The notes under the pieces were generated by a model. It ran no database searches, had not been told where the DNA came from, and saw only the letters and a list, made by a program, of their open reading frames with translations. From contig USDU01000032.1 in the NCBI GenBank assembly GCA_900553635.1, forward strand, positions 1-16,197: a DNA stretch of 16,197 bases, read 5' to 3'. Every line of letters starts with the position of its first letter. Position 1 is the stretch's first letter. Shown one piece after another: positions 7,823 through 13,584 of the stretch. Source of the DNA: an uncultured Lachnospiraceae bacterium (GTDB lineage Bacteria > Bacillota_A > Clostridia > Lachnospirales > Lachnospiraceae). The translations under genes and the position numbers were made by a program.

Positions 7823-8704
7823 ATGAACTGGATAGACAAGCTGGAGAAAAAATTTGGCCGCTACGCGATTCACAATCTGATGTATTATGTGATTATTCTT
7901 TATGCGCTGGGGTATGTGATTAATGTGGTGGCACCCGATTTCTATACCGGATACCTGTCTCTCGATCCCACCGCCATCCTGCACGGCCAGATCTGGAGAA
8001 TCGTGACCTTTATCATTTACCCACCTTCCACAGGGCTGTTTTTCTTCCTGATCAGCATGTACCTGTATTATTCCATCGGAAGAGTGCTGGAGATGCAGTG
8101 GGGAGCCTTCCGTTTCAATCTATATCTGTTGACCGGTATGCTGCTTCATGTGGTGGCGGCCTTCTTAAGCTGCTATGTATTCGGCGCGAATATCGGCCCC
8201 ATGTTCGGTACCTATTATCTAAACTATTCGCTGTTTTTCGCCTTCGCAGCCACCTATCCGAACATGCAGTTCCTGCTGTTTTTTATCATTCCGATTAAGG
8301 CGAAATGGCTTGGTATCATCAATGCGGTGTACTTTGGCGTAACTATCGTGGCGGGATTTGCAGCACCGTATCTTTCGGTTCAGACGCTTCTGACTCTGTA
8401 TCAGGCAGGCATCATCGCCCATCCGGCTTATGCGGTCATGGCTCTGGTGTCCCTTGGCAACTTCCTGATTTTCTTCTTCAGTATGAAAACCATGCGTCGG
8501 TACTCCCCGAAGGAGGTACACAGAAGACAGGTATATAACCGGAGCGTGCAGCAGGGCGAGAAACGGGCCAGTGTTCACAGATGCGCAGTCTGTGGCAGGA
8601 CGGAGAAGGACGGCGACGATCTGGTATTCCGGTACTGCTCCAAGTGCAACGGCAATTATGAGTATTGTCAGGATCATCTGTTTACGCATGAGCATGTGAA
8701 ATAG
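7823..8704 (+). CDS. Rhomboid-like polytopic membrane protein with C-terminal zinc-ribbon-like tail
   Basis: 293 residues with about six hydrophobic segments between residues 15 and 220, then a basic linker and a cysteine/histidine-rich tail. The rhomboid-like signature is GQIWRIVTFIIYP (55-67) followed by YSIGRVLEMQWGAFRFNLY (83-101), the conserved L1 loop and second-helix region. Where active rhomboid proteases carry GxSG, this protein reads LNYSLFFAF (133-141, Ser136), and I find no clear catalytic histidine in the last helix. It may therefore be a non-proteolytic, derlin-like member (inference). The tail has C254/C257, C272/C275 and C282/H285, consistent with a zinc-binding ribbon. The start at 7823 follows AGGAAAGGA (7801-7809). 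The longer in-frame start at 7733 would translate the leader hairpin and is unlikely. Transcribed from the consensus promoter at 7690-7718. Function unknown. Confidence 0.78.
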   Translation: MNWIDKLEKKFGRYAIHNLMYYVIILYALGYVINVVAPDFYTGYLSLDPTAILHGQIWRIVTFIIYPPSTGLFFFLISMYLYYSIGRVLEMQWGAFRFNLYLLTGMLLHVVAAFLSCYVFGANIGPMFGTYYLNYSLFFAFAATYPNMQFLLFFIIPIKAKWLGIINAVYFGVTIVAGFAAPYLSVQTLLTLYQAGIIAHPAYAVMALVSLGNFLIFFFSMKTMRRYSPKEVHRRQVYNRSVQQGEKRASVHRCAVCGRTEKDGDDLVFRYCSKCNGNYEYCQDHLFTHEHVK

Positions 8705-8741
8705 ACATACAAAGCAGACTTCATTCATACACATTGTACGA

Positions 8742-8770
8742 TGGTCATACCTTTACGAGAACGTTATAAT
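8742..8770 (+). promoter_or_regulatory. Candidate sigma-A promoter of the formate/nitrite channel gene
   Basis: TGGTCA (8742-8747), 17 bases, TATAAT (8765-8770). The -35 matches at 4 of 6 positions and the -10 is perfect. The predicted start near 8777 leaves a very short leader with AAGGAGG. No terminator separates this promoter from the upstream rhomboid-like gene, so readthrough is also possible. Confidence 0.55.
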
Positions 8771-8800
8771 TTTAACAAATAAAAAAGGAGGTTTTGTTTC

Positions 8801-9589
8801 ATGAACACACCTGCGGAAATTGCAAAAAATTATGTGGGAATCGGAAAAGGAAAGGTGAATACACCGCCGCTCAAGCTGTTTATCCTCGGCATTATGGCCG
8901 GTATCTTCATCGGTATCGGCGGTATCGCCTATGAGATGGCAACGGCGACCATCGGCGGAGCTCTGGGCAAGCTGGTTGGCGCCTGCATGTTCCCGGCGGG
9001 ACTGGCTCTTGTACTGATTGCGGGAAGCGAGCTTTTCACCGGCAACTGTCTGTTGGTTATTCCGCTTCTGGAGGGAGAAGTGAAATTCTCCGGCGTTCTG
9101 AAAAACTGGGTTTTCGTATACCTTGGTAACTTCGTAGGCTCTTCGCTCCTGGCTTTTCTGGTAGCCTTCGGACACAGCCCGTCTCTGCTTGACAAGGGAC
9201 TTCTGGATGTGGTGATGTCTGTGGCGGCAGGCAAGGTGGCTTTAAGCTTCAGCGACGCTGTATTCCGCGGCATCGTCTGCAACATGATGGTATGTCTGGC
9301 TGTCTGGATGTCCTTTGCGGGTAAGACCGTAGCCAGCAAGATTGCGGGACTTTATTTTCCGATTATGATCTTCGTTATGGCCGGCTTCGAGCACAGCATT
9401 GCGAATATGTACTATCTGATGGTAGGCATCTTCAGTAATTCTATCTACGGCGTGGGTAACACAGCTGTGAATCTGGGCGCGGCGCTGACAAAGAATCTGC
9501 TGCCGGTAACTCTGGGCAACCTTATCGGCGGAGCGGCTATCGGCATCGTATACTGGTATCTGTATTTAAAAGGAACCCAAAAAGACTAA
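8801..9589 (+). CDS. Formate/nitrite transporter (FNT) family channel
   Basis: A 262-residue membrane protein of typical FNT length with six hydrophobic segments. Family signatures: AGSELFTGN (74-82, with Thr80 corresponding to the omega-loop Thr of FocA), AAGKVALSF with Lys145, RGIVCNMMVCLAVWMSFAGK (156-175), GFEHSIANMY (195-204) with pore His198, and the late TLGNLIGG segment. FNT channels form pentamers that move small monovalent anions such as formate, nitrite or hydrosulfide (family knowledge). The sequence alone does not settle which anion; formate is plausible for a fermentative anaerobe, but no pflB or formate-lyase gene is near. The start is firm: AAGGAGG (8785-8791), 9-base spacer. 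The epimerase gene follows after 20 bases, implying cotranscription. Confidence 0.93.
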   Translation: MNTPAEIAKNYVGIGKGKVNTPPLKLFILGIMAGIFIGIGGIAYEMATATIGGALGKLVGACMFPAGLALVLIAGSELFTGNCLLVIPLLEGEVKFSGVLKNWVFVYLGNFVGSSLLAFLVAFGHSPSLLDKGLLDVVMSVAAGKVALSFSDAVFRGIVCNMMVCLAVWMSFAGKTVASKIAGLYFPIMIFVMAGFEHSIANMYYLMVGIFSNSIYGVGNTAVNLGAALTKNLLPVTLGNLIGGAAIGIVYWYLYLKGTQKD

Positions 9590-9609
9590 AGAATGAAAAG
9601 GGGTAAAGT

Positions 9610-10659
9610 ATGAGCATTCGGGTAGAAGAATTCGGCACCACGAAGGACGGACAGAAGGTAAAGAAATACATACTGGAAAATGGAAAAGGCATGAAGGCGG
9701 CTGTCCTGAATCTGGGCGCGGTACTGGCGGAGCTTCACGTGCCGGATAAGGACGGCACGCTCCGTGATGTGGTCTGGGGCTATGAAGATGTAGCGGGCTA
9801 TGAGGTCAACGGACCGGATCTGGGAGCTGTCGTGGGCCGGAATGCCAACCGTATCGGAGGGGCCGTTATCACCATTGCGGGCAAGGATTACACACTTGTG
9901 AAAAATAATGGCGAGAACAACCTGCACAGCGGCCCGGATATGTATTTTACCAGAATGTGGAAAGCGATCATCGCTGACGACAATAAGGTAGAGTTTTCCC
10001 TACATAGTCCCGATGGGGATCAGGGGTACCCGGGCAATGCGGATATCACCGTATCCTACACACTGACGGATGGTGGTGAGCTACAGATTGCCTATGAAGG
10101 TAAGGCAGACCGGGATACCATCTTTAACCTGACCAATCATTCCTACTTTAATCTGGACGGTCAGGAGTCTGATTCGGTGCTGGAGCAGAAGGTATGGCTG
10201 GACGCAGACGCCTTTACACCGGGTGATGCGGGACTCATTCCTACAGGCGAGATCCGAAGCGTAGAGGGCACACCCATGGATTTCCGTACAGAACATACCA
10301 TCGGCGAGCGGATTGACGCGGACTACGAGCCACTGAAGCTGGCCGGCGGCTACGATCACAATTATGTATTGAAGAATGAGGGAACATACGCGTTGTGCGG
10401 CAGACTCATTTCCGATAAGAGCGGTATCTGCATGGAGGTGTCCACGGACGCTCCCGGTATCCAGCTGTATGCCGCTAATTTCCTGGAGAACGAGAAGGGG
10501 GGAAAGGGTGGCCATACGTATGTGAGACGAAGCGCAGTCTGCTTTGAATCCCAGTACTTCCCGGACGCCTGCCATCATGAGAATTTCAAGAGTCCTATTG
10601 TAAAAGCGGGCGAGGTGTACCGGACGAAGACCGGATATCAGTTTTCCATAGTAAAATAG
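9610..10659 (+). CDS. galM: Aldose 1-epimerase (galactose mutarotase)
   Basis: Interconverts alpha and beta anomers of aldoses such as galactose and glucose in the cytoplasm, feeding the Leloir pathway (family knowledge). The 349 residues match the usual GalM length. Active-site features are R81 in GRNANRIGG, His106 in NNLHSGP, the catalytic-acid His177 in FNLTNHSYFNLDG, Asp249 in GGYDHNYVL, and the base Glu313 in CFESQYFPDACHH. The start has AAAAGGGG (9597-9603) 6 bases upstream and lies 20 bases after the FNT gene; a strong terminator follows. Pairing with an anion channel is not an obvious pathway link. No other galactose gene is visible, so the sugar specificity is inferred only from the family. 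Confidence 0.94.
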   Translation: MSIRVEEFGTTKDGQKVKKYILENGKGMKAAVLNLGAVLAELHVPDKDGTLRDVVWGYEDVAGYEVNGPDLGAVVGRNANRIGGAVITIAGKDYTLVKNNGENNLHSGPDMYFTRMWKAIIADDNKVEFSLHSPDGDQGYPGNADITVSYTLTDGGELQIAYEGKADRDTIFNLTNHSYFNLDGQESDSVLEQKVWLDADAFTPGDAGLIPTGEIRSVEGTPMDFRTEHTIGERIDADYEPLKLAGGYDHNYVLKNEGTYALCGRLISDKSGICMEVSTDAPGIQLYAANFLENEKGGKGGHTYVRRSAVCFESQYFPDACHHENFKSPIVKAGEVYRTKTGYQFSIVK

Positions 10660-10678
10660 AAAAAAGAACGAAAAAGCG

Positions 10679-10712
10679 GGGAGCGCAGGCTATTTGGCCT
10701 GTGCTCCCTTTT
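10679..10712 (+). terminator. Intrinsic terminator after galM
   Basis: GGGAGCGCAGGC (10679-10690) pairs with GCCTGTGCTCCC (10697-10708), with one G-U wobble and a 6-base loop, followed by TTTT (10709-10712). It ends the FNT-galM unit. Confidence 0.92.
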
Positions 10713-10730
10713 GAATTCTGCAAAAAGTAC

Positions 10731-10759
10731 TTGACAGTCTGAAATTAATAGTTTACTAT
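10731..10759 (+). promoter_or_regulatory. Sigma-A promoter of the MarR-DegV operon
   Basis: TTGACA (10731-10736, perfect), 17 bases, TACTAT (10754-10759, 4 of 6). The -10 lies inside the first copy of a repeated palindrome, a good arrangement for repression. The predicted start is near 10766. Confidence 0.75.
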
Positions 10760-10781
10760 GTGAACTGTTCATTTTGTGAAC
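10751..10781 (+). promoter_or_regulatory. Tandem palindromic operator, probable MarR autoregulatory site
   Basis: Two 15-base imperfect palindromes with the same layout, separated by one base: GTTTA-CTATG-TGAAC (10751-10765) and GTTCA-TTTTG-TGAAC (10767-10781). The junction also forms TGAAC-T-GTTCA (10761-10771), so the same half-site recurs four times on alternating strands. The first copy covers the -10 box and the second covers the predicted transcription start. A dimeric winged-helix repressor fits this geometry, and the downstream MarR protein is the obvious candidate (inference). Confidence 0.65.
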
Positions 10782-10814
10782 GAATAGGAAGCATGCAGGA
10801 GGGAGGAGCAAAGG

Positions 10815-11255
10815 ATGGAAGCGACCAGAGAAGAGGTCCTGAAGGGCTGGCTGAAATTATCAATGGCGATTAACAATGAGAGGCTGGTATCCGGACTGCC
10901 GTACAATGAATTTCTGATTTGTGGCATTTTGTACCGGAATCAGAAGAGCGAAAAGCCGGAGGAGCTTACGGCCACAGATCTGTGTAATGCGACGAAGATT
11001 CTGAAATCCCAGATGAATCGGATTCTGAACAGTCTGGAGAAGAAAGAACTGATTATACGGACTCGTTCGGAGCGGGATAAGCGGCAGCTTTATGTGACCT
11101 TTCGGATGGAGAGGGCGGAAAGTTACGAGCGGGAGCATGAGCGAATCTTGAAATTTGTGGACGAGTTGATGAACCGGATCGGCTGGGACCGCTCCGAGGA
11201 AATCGTAAAGCTCTTCGACCTGATTGCAAATATGGCAGACGAGGTAATTGGATGA
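10815..11255 (+). CDS. MarR-family transcriptional regulator
   Basis: 146 residues, the usual MarR length, acting as a DNA-binding dimer. The winged helix-turn-helix spans about residues 51-95: LTATDLCNATKILKSQMNRI as helix-turn-helix, then SLEKKELIIRTRSERDKRQL with the typical wing containing ERDKR. Flanking N- and C-terminal helices would form the dimer interface. The start has GGGAGGAG (10801-10808) 6 bases upstream. It overlaps the DegV gene by 4 bases (ATGA), so the two are translationally coupled. The repeated palindrome over its promoter suggests that it represses its own operon. The ligand is unknown. Coupling to a fatty-acid-binding protein makes a lipid or acyl signal possible, by analogy with FabT-type MarR proteins, but this is inference only. 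Confidence 0.9.
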   Translation: MEATREEVLKGWLKLSMAINNERLVSGLPYNEFLICGILYRNQKSEKPEELTATDLCNATKILKSQMNRILNSLEKKELIIRTRSERDKRQLYVTFRMERAESYEREHERILKFVDELMNRIGWDRSEEIVKLFDLIANMADEVIG

Positions 11256-12091
11256 TAAAGATATTGGTAGATTCCTCTTCGGAGCTGACGAAGAAGGAAG
11301 CGGAGGAAAAAGGCTTTTTATTTGTACCCATCAGCGTAAATATCGGCGGAAGGGAATATCGGGACGGCGTGGATCTGACGAAGGATAAGTTCTACGATCT
11401 GCTGGTGAACGGCGGCGAATTCCCGCAGACTTCCCAGCCGTCGCCCCAGGCCTTTCTGGAACTGTTCGAGCAGGCGAAGAAGAATGGGGATGAGGTTGTG
11501 GCGATTCTCCTGTCGTCCGCTTTAAGCGGCACGTACCAGAGCGCGGTACTGGCAAAACAAATGGTGGATTATGAGGGGATTTATCTCATTGATTCCCTGA
11601 CAGCTACGGGTGTGATCCAGATTCTGGCGGATTATGCGCAGAAACTCATTGAGAAAGGAAAGAGCGCTGCGGAAGTAGCGGAGCGGACGGACGTTTTCAA
11701 GACCAGGGTACACGCTATCGCCATGGTAGATACACTGGAGTTTTTGCAAAAGGGAGGCCGTATCAGCAAAACAGCGGCCATGATCGGCGAACTGGCAAGG
11801 CTCAAGCCCCTGATTACGCTGGCCGAAGAGGGAGGCGTGGGCGTTATCGGAAAAGCCATCGGAAAAAATAAGGCCGTGAGCTTTATGCTGAAATGGCTGG
11901 AGGAGCATCCGGTGGACGACGCCTGGCCGAAATATTCCATCTACACCAGCGGTACTGAGAACTGTGGGCAGTTCGAAGAAAAGTTAAAAAATCATGGAAT
12001 TGAAACCATGGGCCGGCTGCAGATTGGCGCAGCCATCGGTACCCATATCGGACCGAACGCTTTTGGAATTATATATGTGGAGAAAGCATAA
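11252..12091 (+). CDS. DegV-family fatty-acid-binding protein
   Basis: DegV/FakB proteins bind a single fatty acid and, in Firmicutes with FakA, present it for phosphorylation to acyl-phosphate for membrane lipid synthesis (family knowledge). The 279 residues are the normal length. Hallmarks: ILVDSSSEL at the N-terminus (4-12), TSQPSP (60-65), LLSSALSGTYQSA (86-98) for carboxylate and head-group binding, DTLEFLQKGGRIS (160-172), and a C-terminal GAAIGTHIGPNAFGIIYV (259-276) that closes the pocket. It is translationally coupled to the MarR gene. No FakA-like kinase gene is visible here, so it would need one encoded elsewhere if it is a true FakB. A hairpin terminator follows 12 bases after the stop. 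Confidence 0.94.
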   Translation: MIKILVDSSSELTKKEAEEKGFLFVPISVNIGGREYRDGVDLTKDKFYDLLVNGGEFPQTSQPSPQAFLELFEQAKKNGDEVVAILLSSALSGTYQSAVLAKQMVDYEGIYLIDSLTATGVIQILADYAQKLIEKGKSAAEVAERTDVFKTRVHAIAMVDTLEFLQKGGRISKTAAMIGELARLKPLITLAEEGGVGVIGKAIGKNKAVSFMLKWLEEHPVDDAWPKYSIYTSGTENCGQFEEKLKNHGIETMGRLQIGAAIGTHIGPNAFGIIYVEKA

Positions 12092-12103
12092 TGTACGAAA
12101 AGA

Positions 12104-12128
12104 GGGGAGCTGCGTAAAGCAGCTCCCC
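12104..12128. terminator. Hairpin terminator between convergent degV-type and cotJC genes
   Basis: A perfect 10-bp stem GGGGAGCTGC (12104-12113) / GCAGCTCCCC (12119-12128) with loop GTAAA. The plus-strand downstream tract is only CTTCGTGT, whereas the minus-strand tract is TCTTTTCGT. It probably serves both convergent units, with a better U-tract for the minus-strand cotJ operon. Confidence 0.8.
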
Positions 12129-12187
12129 CTTCGTGTATACAAAGTAGAAACTTAGTTTTCCATCGGTTTGCTGCCTGTAAAACGCAA

Positions 12188-12814
12188 TCAGGAATTACAT
12201 CCGCAGCCGGTGGTTCCCGTATCAAATGCCGGGTTAAAGGCGTAGAAGTTCTTCGAATTTAACTTATCCTGCACGATCCGGAGGGCTTCACCGAATCGCT
12301 GGAAATGTACAACCTCTCTCGCCCGCAGGAACCGGATGGCGTCGGTAACGTCCGGGGAATCCACGCAAAGCCGTAAGATGTTGTCGTAGGTGGTGCGGGC
12401 TTTTTCCTCTGCTGCCATATCCTCGGTCAGATCTGTAATCGGATCGCCCACCGACTGGAACATGGCAGCCGTAAAGGGCGTCCCGGAAGCCGCCTGGGGC
12501 CAGAGCGCCAGGGTATGATCCACATAATAGTCCTCAAAGCCGGAGGCCTTCAGTTCTTCCATGGACATATTCCGGGTCAGCTGATGGACGATGGTGGCAA
12601 TCATTTCGAAGTGCCCCAGCTCTTCGGTGCCGATATCCGTAAGTGTTGCCATACATTCCTTATAAGGCATCGTATACCGCTGGGACAGATAACGCATGGA
12701 AGCGCCCAGCTCGCCGTTGGGGCCTCCATACTGGGTAATAATCGCCTTCGCCAGCTTCGGATTCGTCTCCTTGATGTGAATGGGATATTCCAACCGTTTT
12801 TCATAATTAAACAT
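12188..12814 (-). CDS. cotJC: Spore coat protein CotJC, manganese-catalase fold
   Basis: CotJC is an inner spore-coat component belonging to the di-manganese catalase family, associated with CotJA and CotJB in the mother cell (family knowledge). All five dimetal ligands expected from Mn catalases are in place: Glu35 (GELGASM), Glu65 and His68 (EELGHFE), Glu137 (AEEKAR) and His170 (REVVHF), with the 33-residue Glu137-His170 spacing seen in the Lactobacillus plantarum enzyme. Catalase activity is therefore plausible. The protein is 208 residues and ends in TGTTGCGCNS, a cysteine-containing tail that could crosslink. The start has AAGGGAGGA about 8 bases upstream, and 16 bases separate it from cotJB. 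Last gene of the operon. Confidence 0.95.
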   Translation of the reverse strand: MFNYEKRLEYPIHIKETNPKLAKAIITQYGGPNGELGASMRYLSQRYTMPYKECMATLTDIGTEELGHFEMIATIVHQLTRNMSMEELKASGFEDYYVDHTLALWPQAASGTPFTAAMFQSVGDPITDLTEDMAAEEKARTTYDNILRLCVDSPDVTDAIRFLRAREVVHFQRFGEALRIVQDKLNSKNFYAFNPAFDTGTTGCGCNS

Positions 12815-12830
12815 AAGCGCGTCCTCCCTT

Positions 12831-13208
12831 CTATTGCCACGGCCACGGCTGGTCTGCCCAGGTCCAGTAATCCTTCGGATTGTGGACGTGGGACAGCGTC
12901 AGCGGGCCGTACTGGGTGGAATATTCATGAAGGGCTTCCTGATACATTCGGTTCTGTTTCTCAAAATAAGCGATGGCTTCCGTGTCTTCCGGATGGGTGT
13001 CCAGATAGAGGCAGGCGTCCACGCAGGCGAAGCCGGTGGTGGCGATGCGGCGGAGCAGCTGTTCCTTCGAAAGATCGCTGCAGGAGCAGGAGTCCATGGG
13101 ACGAACTGGGCTGGGGCCGCTCTGGGGAGCCGTCGGTATGGGACAGCCGGTGGCATTTCTTGGCTGGAGACAGGGCCTTACGGGCGATTGACAATTATTT
13201 CTCATCAT
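12831..13208 (-). CDS. cotJB: Spore coat protein CotJB with Pro/Cys-rich N-terminal extension
   Basis: CotJB is a small protein needed with CotJA for CotJC assembly in the coat (family knowledge). The conserved part spans about residues 47-125: LLRRIATTGFACVDACLYLD, then THPEDTEAIAYFEK and a C-terminal YWTWADQPWPWQ, the family's tryptophan/proline-rich end. Residues 1-46 form an extra proline- and cysteine-rich region (CQSPVRPCLQPRNATGCP and SCSCSD) beyond the common core length. The start codon overlaps the cotJA stop (ATGA), with GGGGTGG upstream, so translation is coupled. An internal start could shorten the product, but none has a better ribosome site. Confidence 0.9.
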   Translation of the reverse strand: MMRNNCQSPVRPCLQPRNATGCPIPTAPQSGPSPVRPMDSCSCSDLSKEQLLRRIATTGFACVDACLYLDTHPEDTEAIAYFEKQNRMYQEALHEYSTQYGPLTLSHVHNPKDYWTWADQPWPWQ

Positions 13209-13402
13209 CTGCAGCCACCCCGCTTTCCTGAAAATGGTTTATTTAACTCCGGAAATATGGTCCCGCACTGCAGGGCTTTTTCCAGGTCGTAGGTCTGATC
13301 CCAGTACTGCCAGGGCACATAGGCGATGGCCAGCGCAAGACCGCGCAGAGGATCCCGCATACAGGAGCAGCGCATGGAATTCTGGTTTCGATAATCCGCC
13401 AT
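13205..13402 (-). CDS. cotJA: Spore coat-associated protein CotJA
   Basis: A 65-residue protein carrying the CotJA signature LALAIAYVPWQYWDQTYDLE followed by GTIFPELNKPF, a conserved pattern of the small coat proteins encoded upstream of cotJB and cotJC. Two starts are possible. ATG 13402 (M-A-D-Y-R) has GAAAGGA 8 bases upstream and is preferred. ATG 13420 adds six residues (M-E-R-N-H-F), with CAGGAA upstream, but it would place the ribosome site at the very 5' end of a transcript made from the candidate sporulation promoter. It contains several cysteines (MRCSCMRD and GGC near the end) that could take part in coat crosslinking. It overlaps cotJB by 4 bases. Confidence 0.88.
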   Translation of the reverse strand: MADYRNQNSMRCSCMRDPLRGLALAIAYVPWQYWDQTYDLEKALQCGTIFPELNKPFSGKRGGCR

Positions 13403-13434
13403 GAAGTGATTCCTTTCCATAAAACTATTCCTGA

Positions 13435-13461
13435 TATCTTATGAAAAAAAGAAAAATCTGT
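13435..13461 (-). promoter_or_regulatory. Candidate mother-cell sporulation promoter (SigK/SigE-like) of cotJABC
   Basis: On the minus strand AC (13461-13460), 16 bases, then CATAAGATA (13443-13435). This matches the Bacillus SigK pattern of AC, 16-17 bases, CATANNNTA, and its -10 also resembles the SigE form CATACAnT. In B. subtilis cotJABC is a SigE-dependent mother-cell operon (established). The predicted start near 13428 is just upstream of the ribosome site for ATG 13402. The short consensus makes a chance match possible. Confidence 0.45.
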
Positions 13462-13477
13462 GAAATTTCTAATTTCA

Positions 13478-13507
13478 TTTACAAACGATAGAAAATATGG
13501 TTATAAT
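13478..13507 (+). promoter_or_regulatory. Sigma-A promoter of lysA
   Basis: TTTACA (13478-13483, 5 of 6), 18 bases, TATAAT (13502-13507, perfect). The predicted start near 13514 gives a leader of about 70 bases. That is too short for a lysine riboswitch, and no terminator-like hairpin is present in it. The promoter is divergent from the cotJ operon and only about 17 bases from its candidate -35 region. Confidence 0.7.
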
Positions 13508-13584
13508 AGTCAGGAGCAAACTGTAGAAATTGCAGACTTTATTGATAAAAACCAGATCAAACTAGGAAAAGAGGAACGTCACCA

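Noticed and set aside
12515..13292. Plus-strand open frames opposite the cotJ operon
   Set aside because: The minus-strand CotJA, CotJB and CotJC signatures, ATGA overlap and ribosome sites are decisive; the plus-strand translations look random.
13514..13584. Possible lysine riboswitch upstream of lysA
   Set aside because: The leader after the predicted start is only about 70 bases, much shorter than an L-box element, and shows no strong stems.
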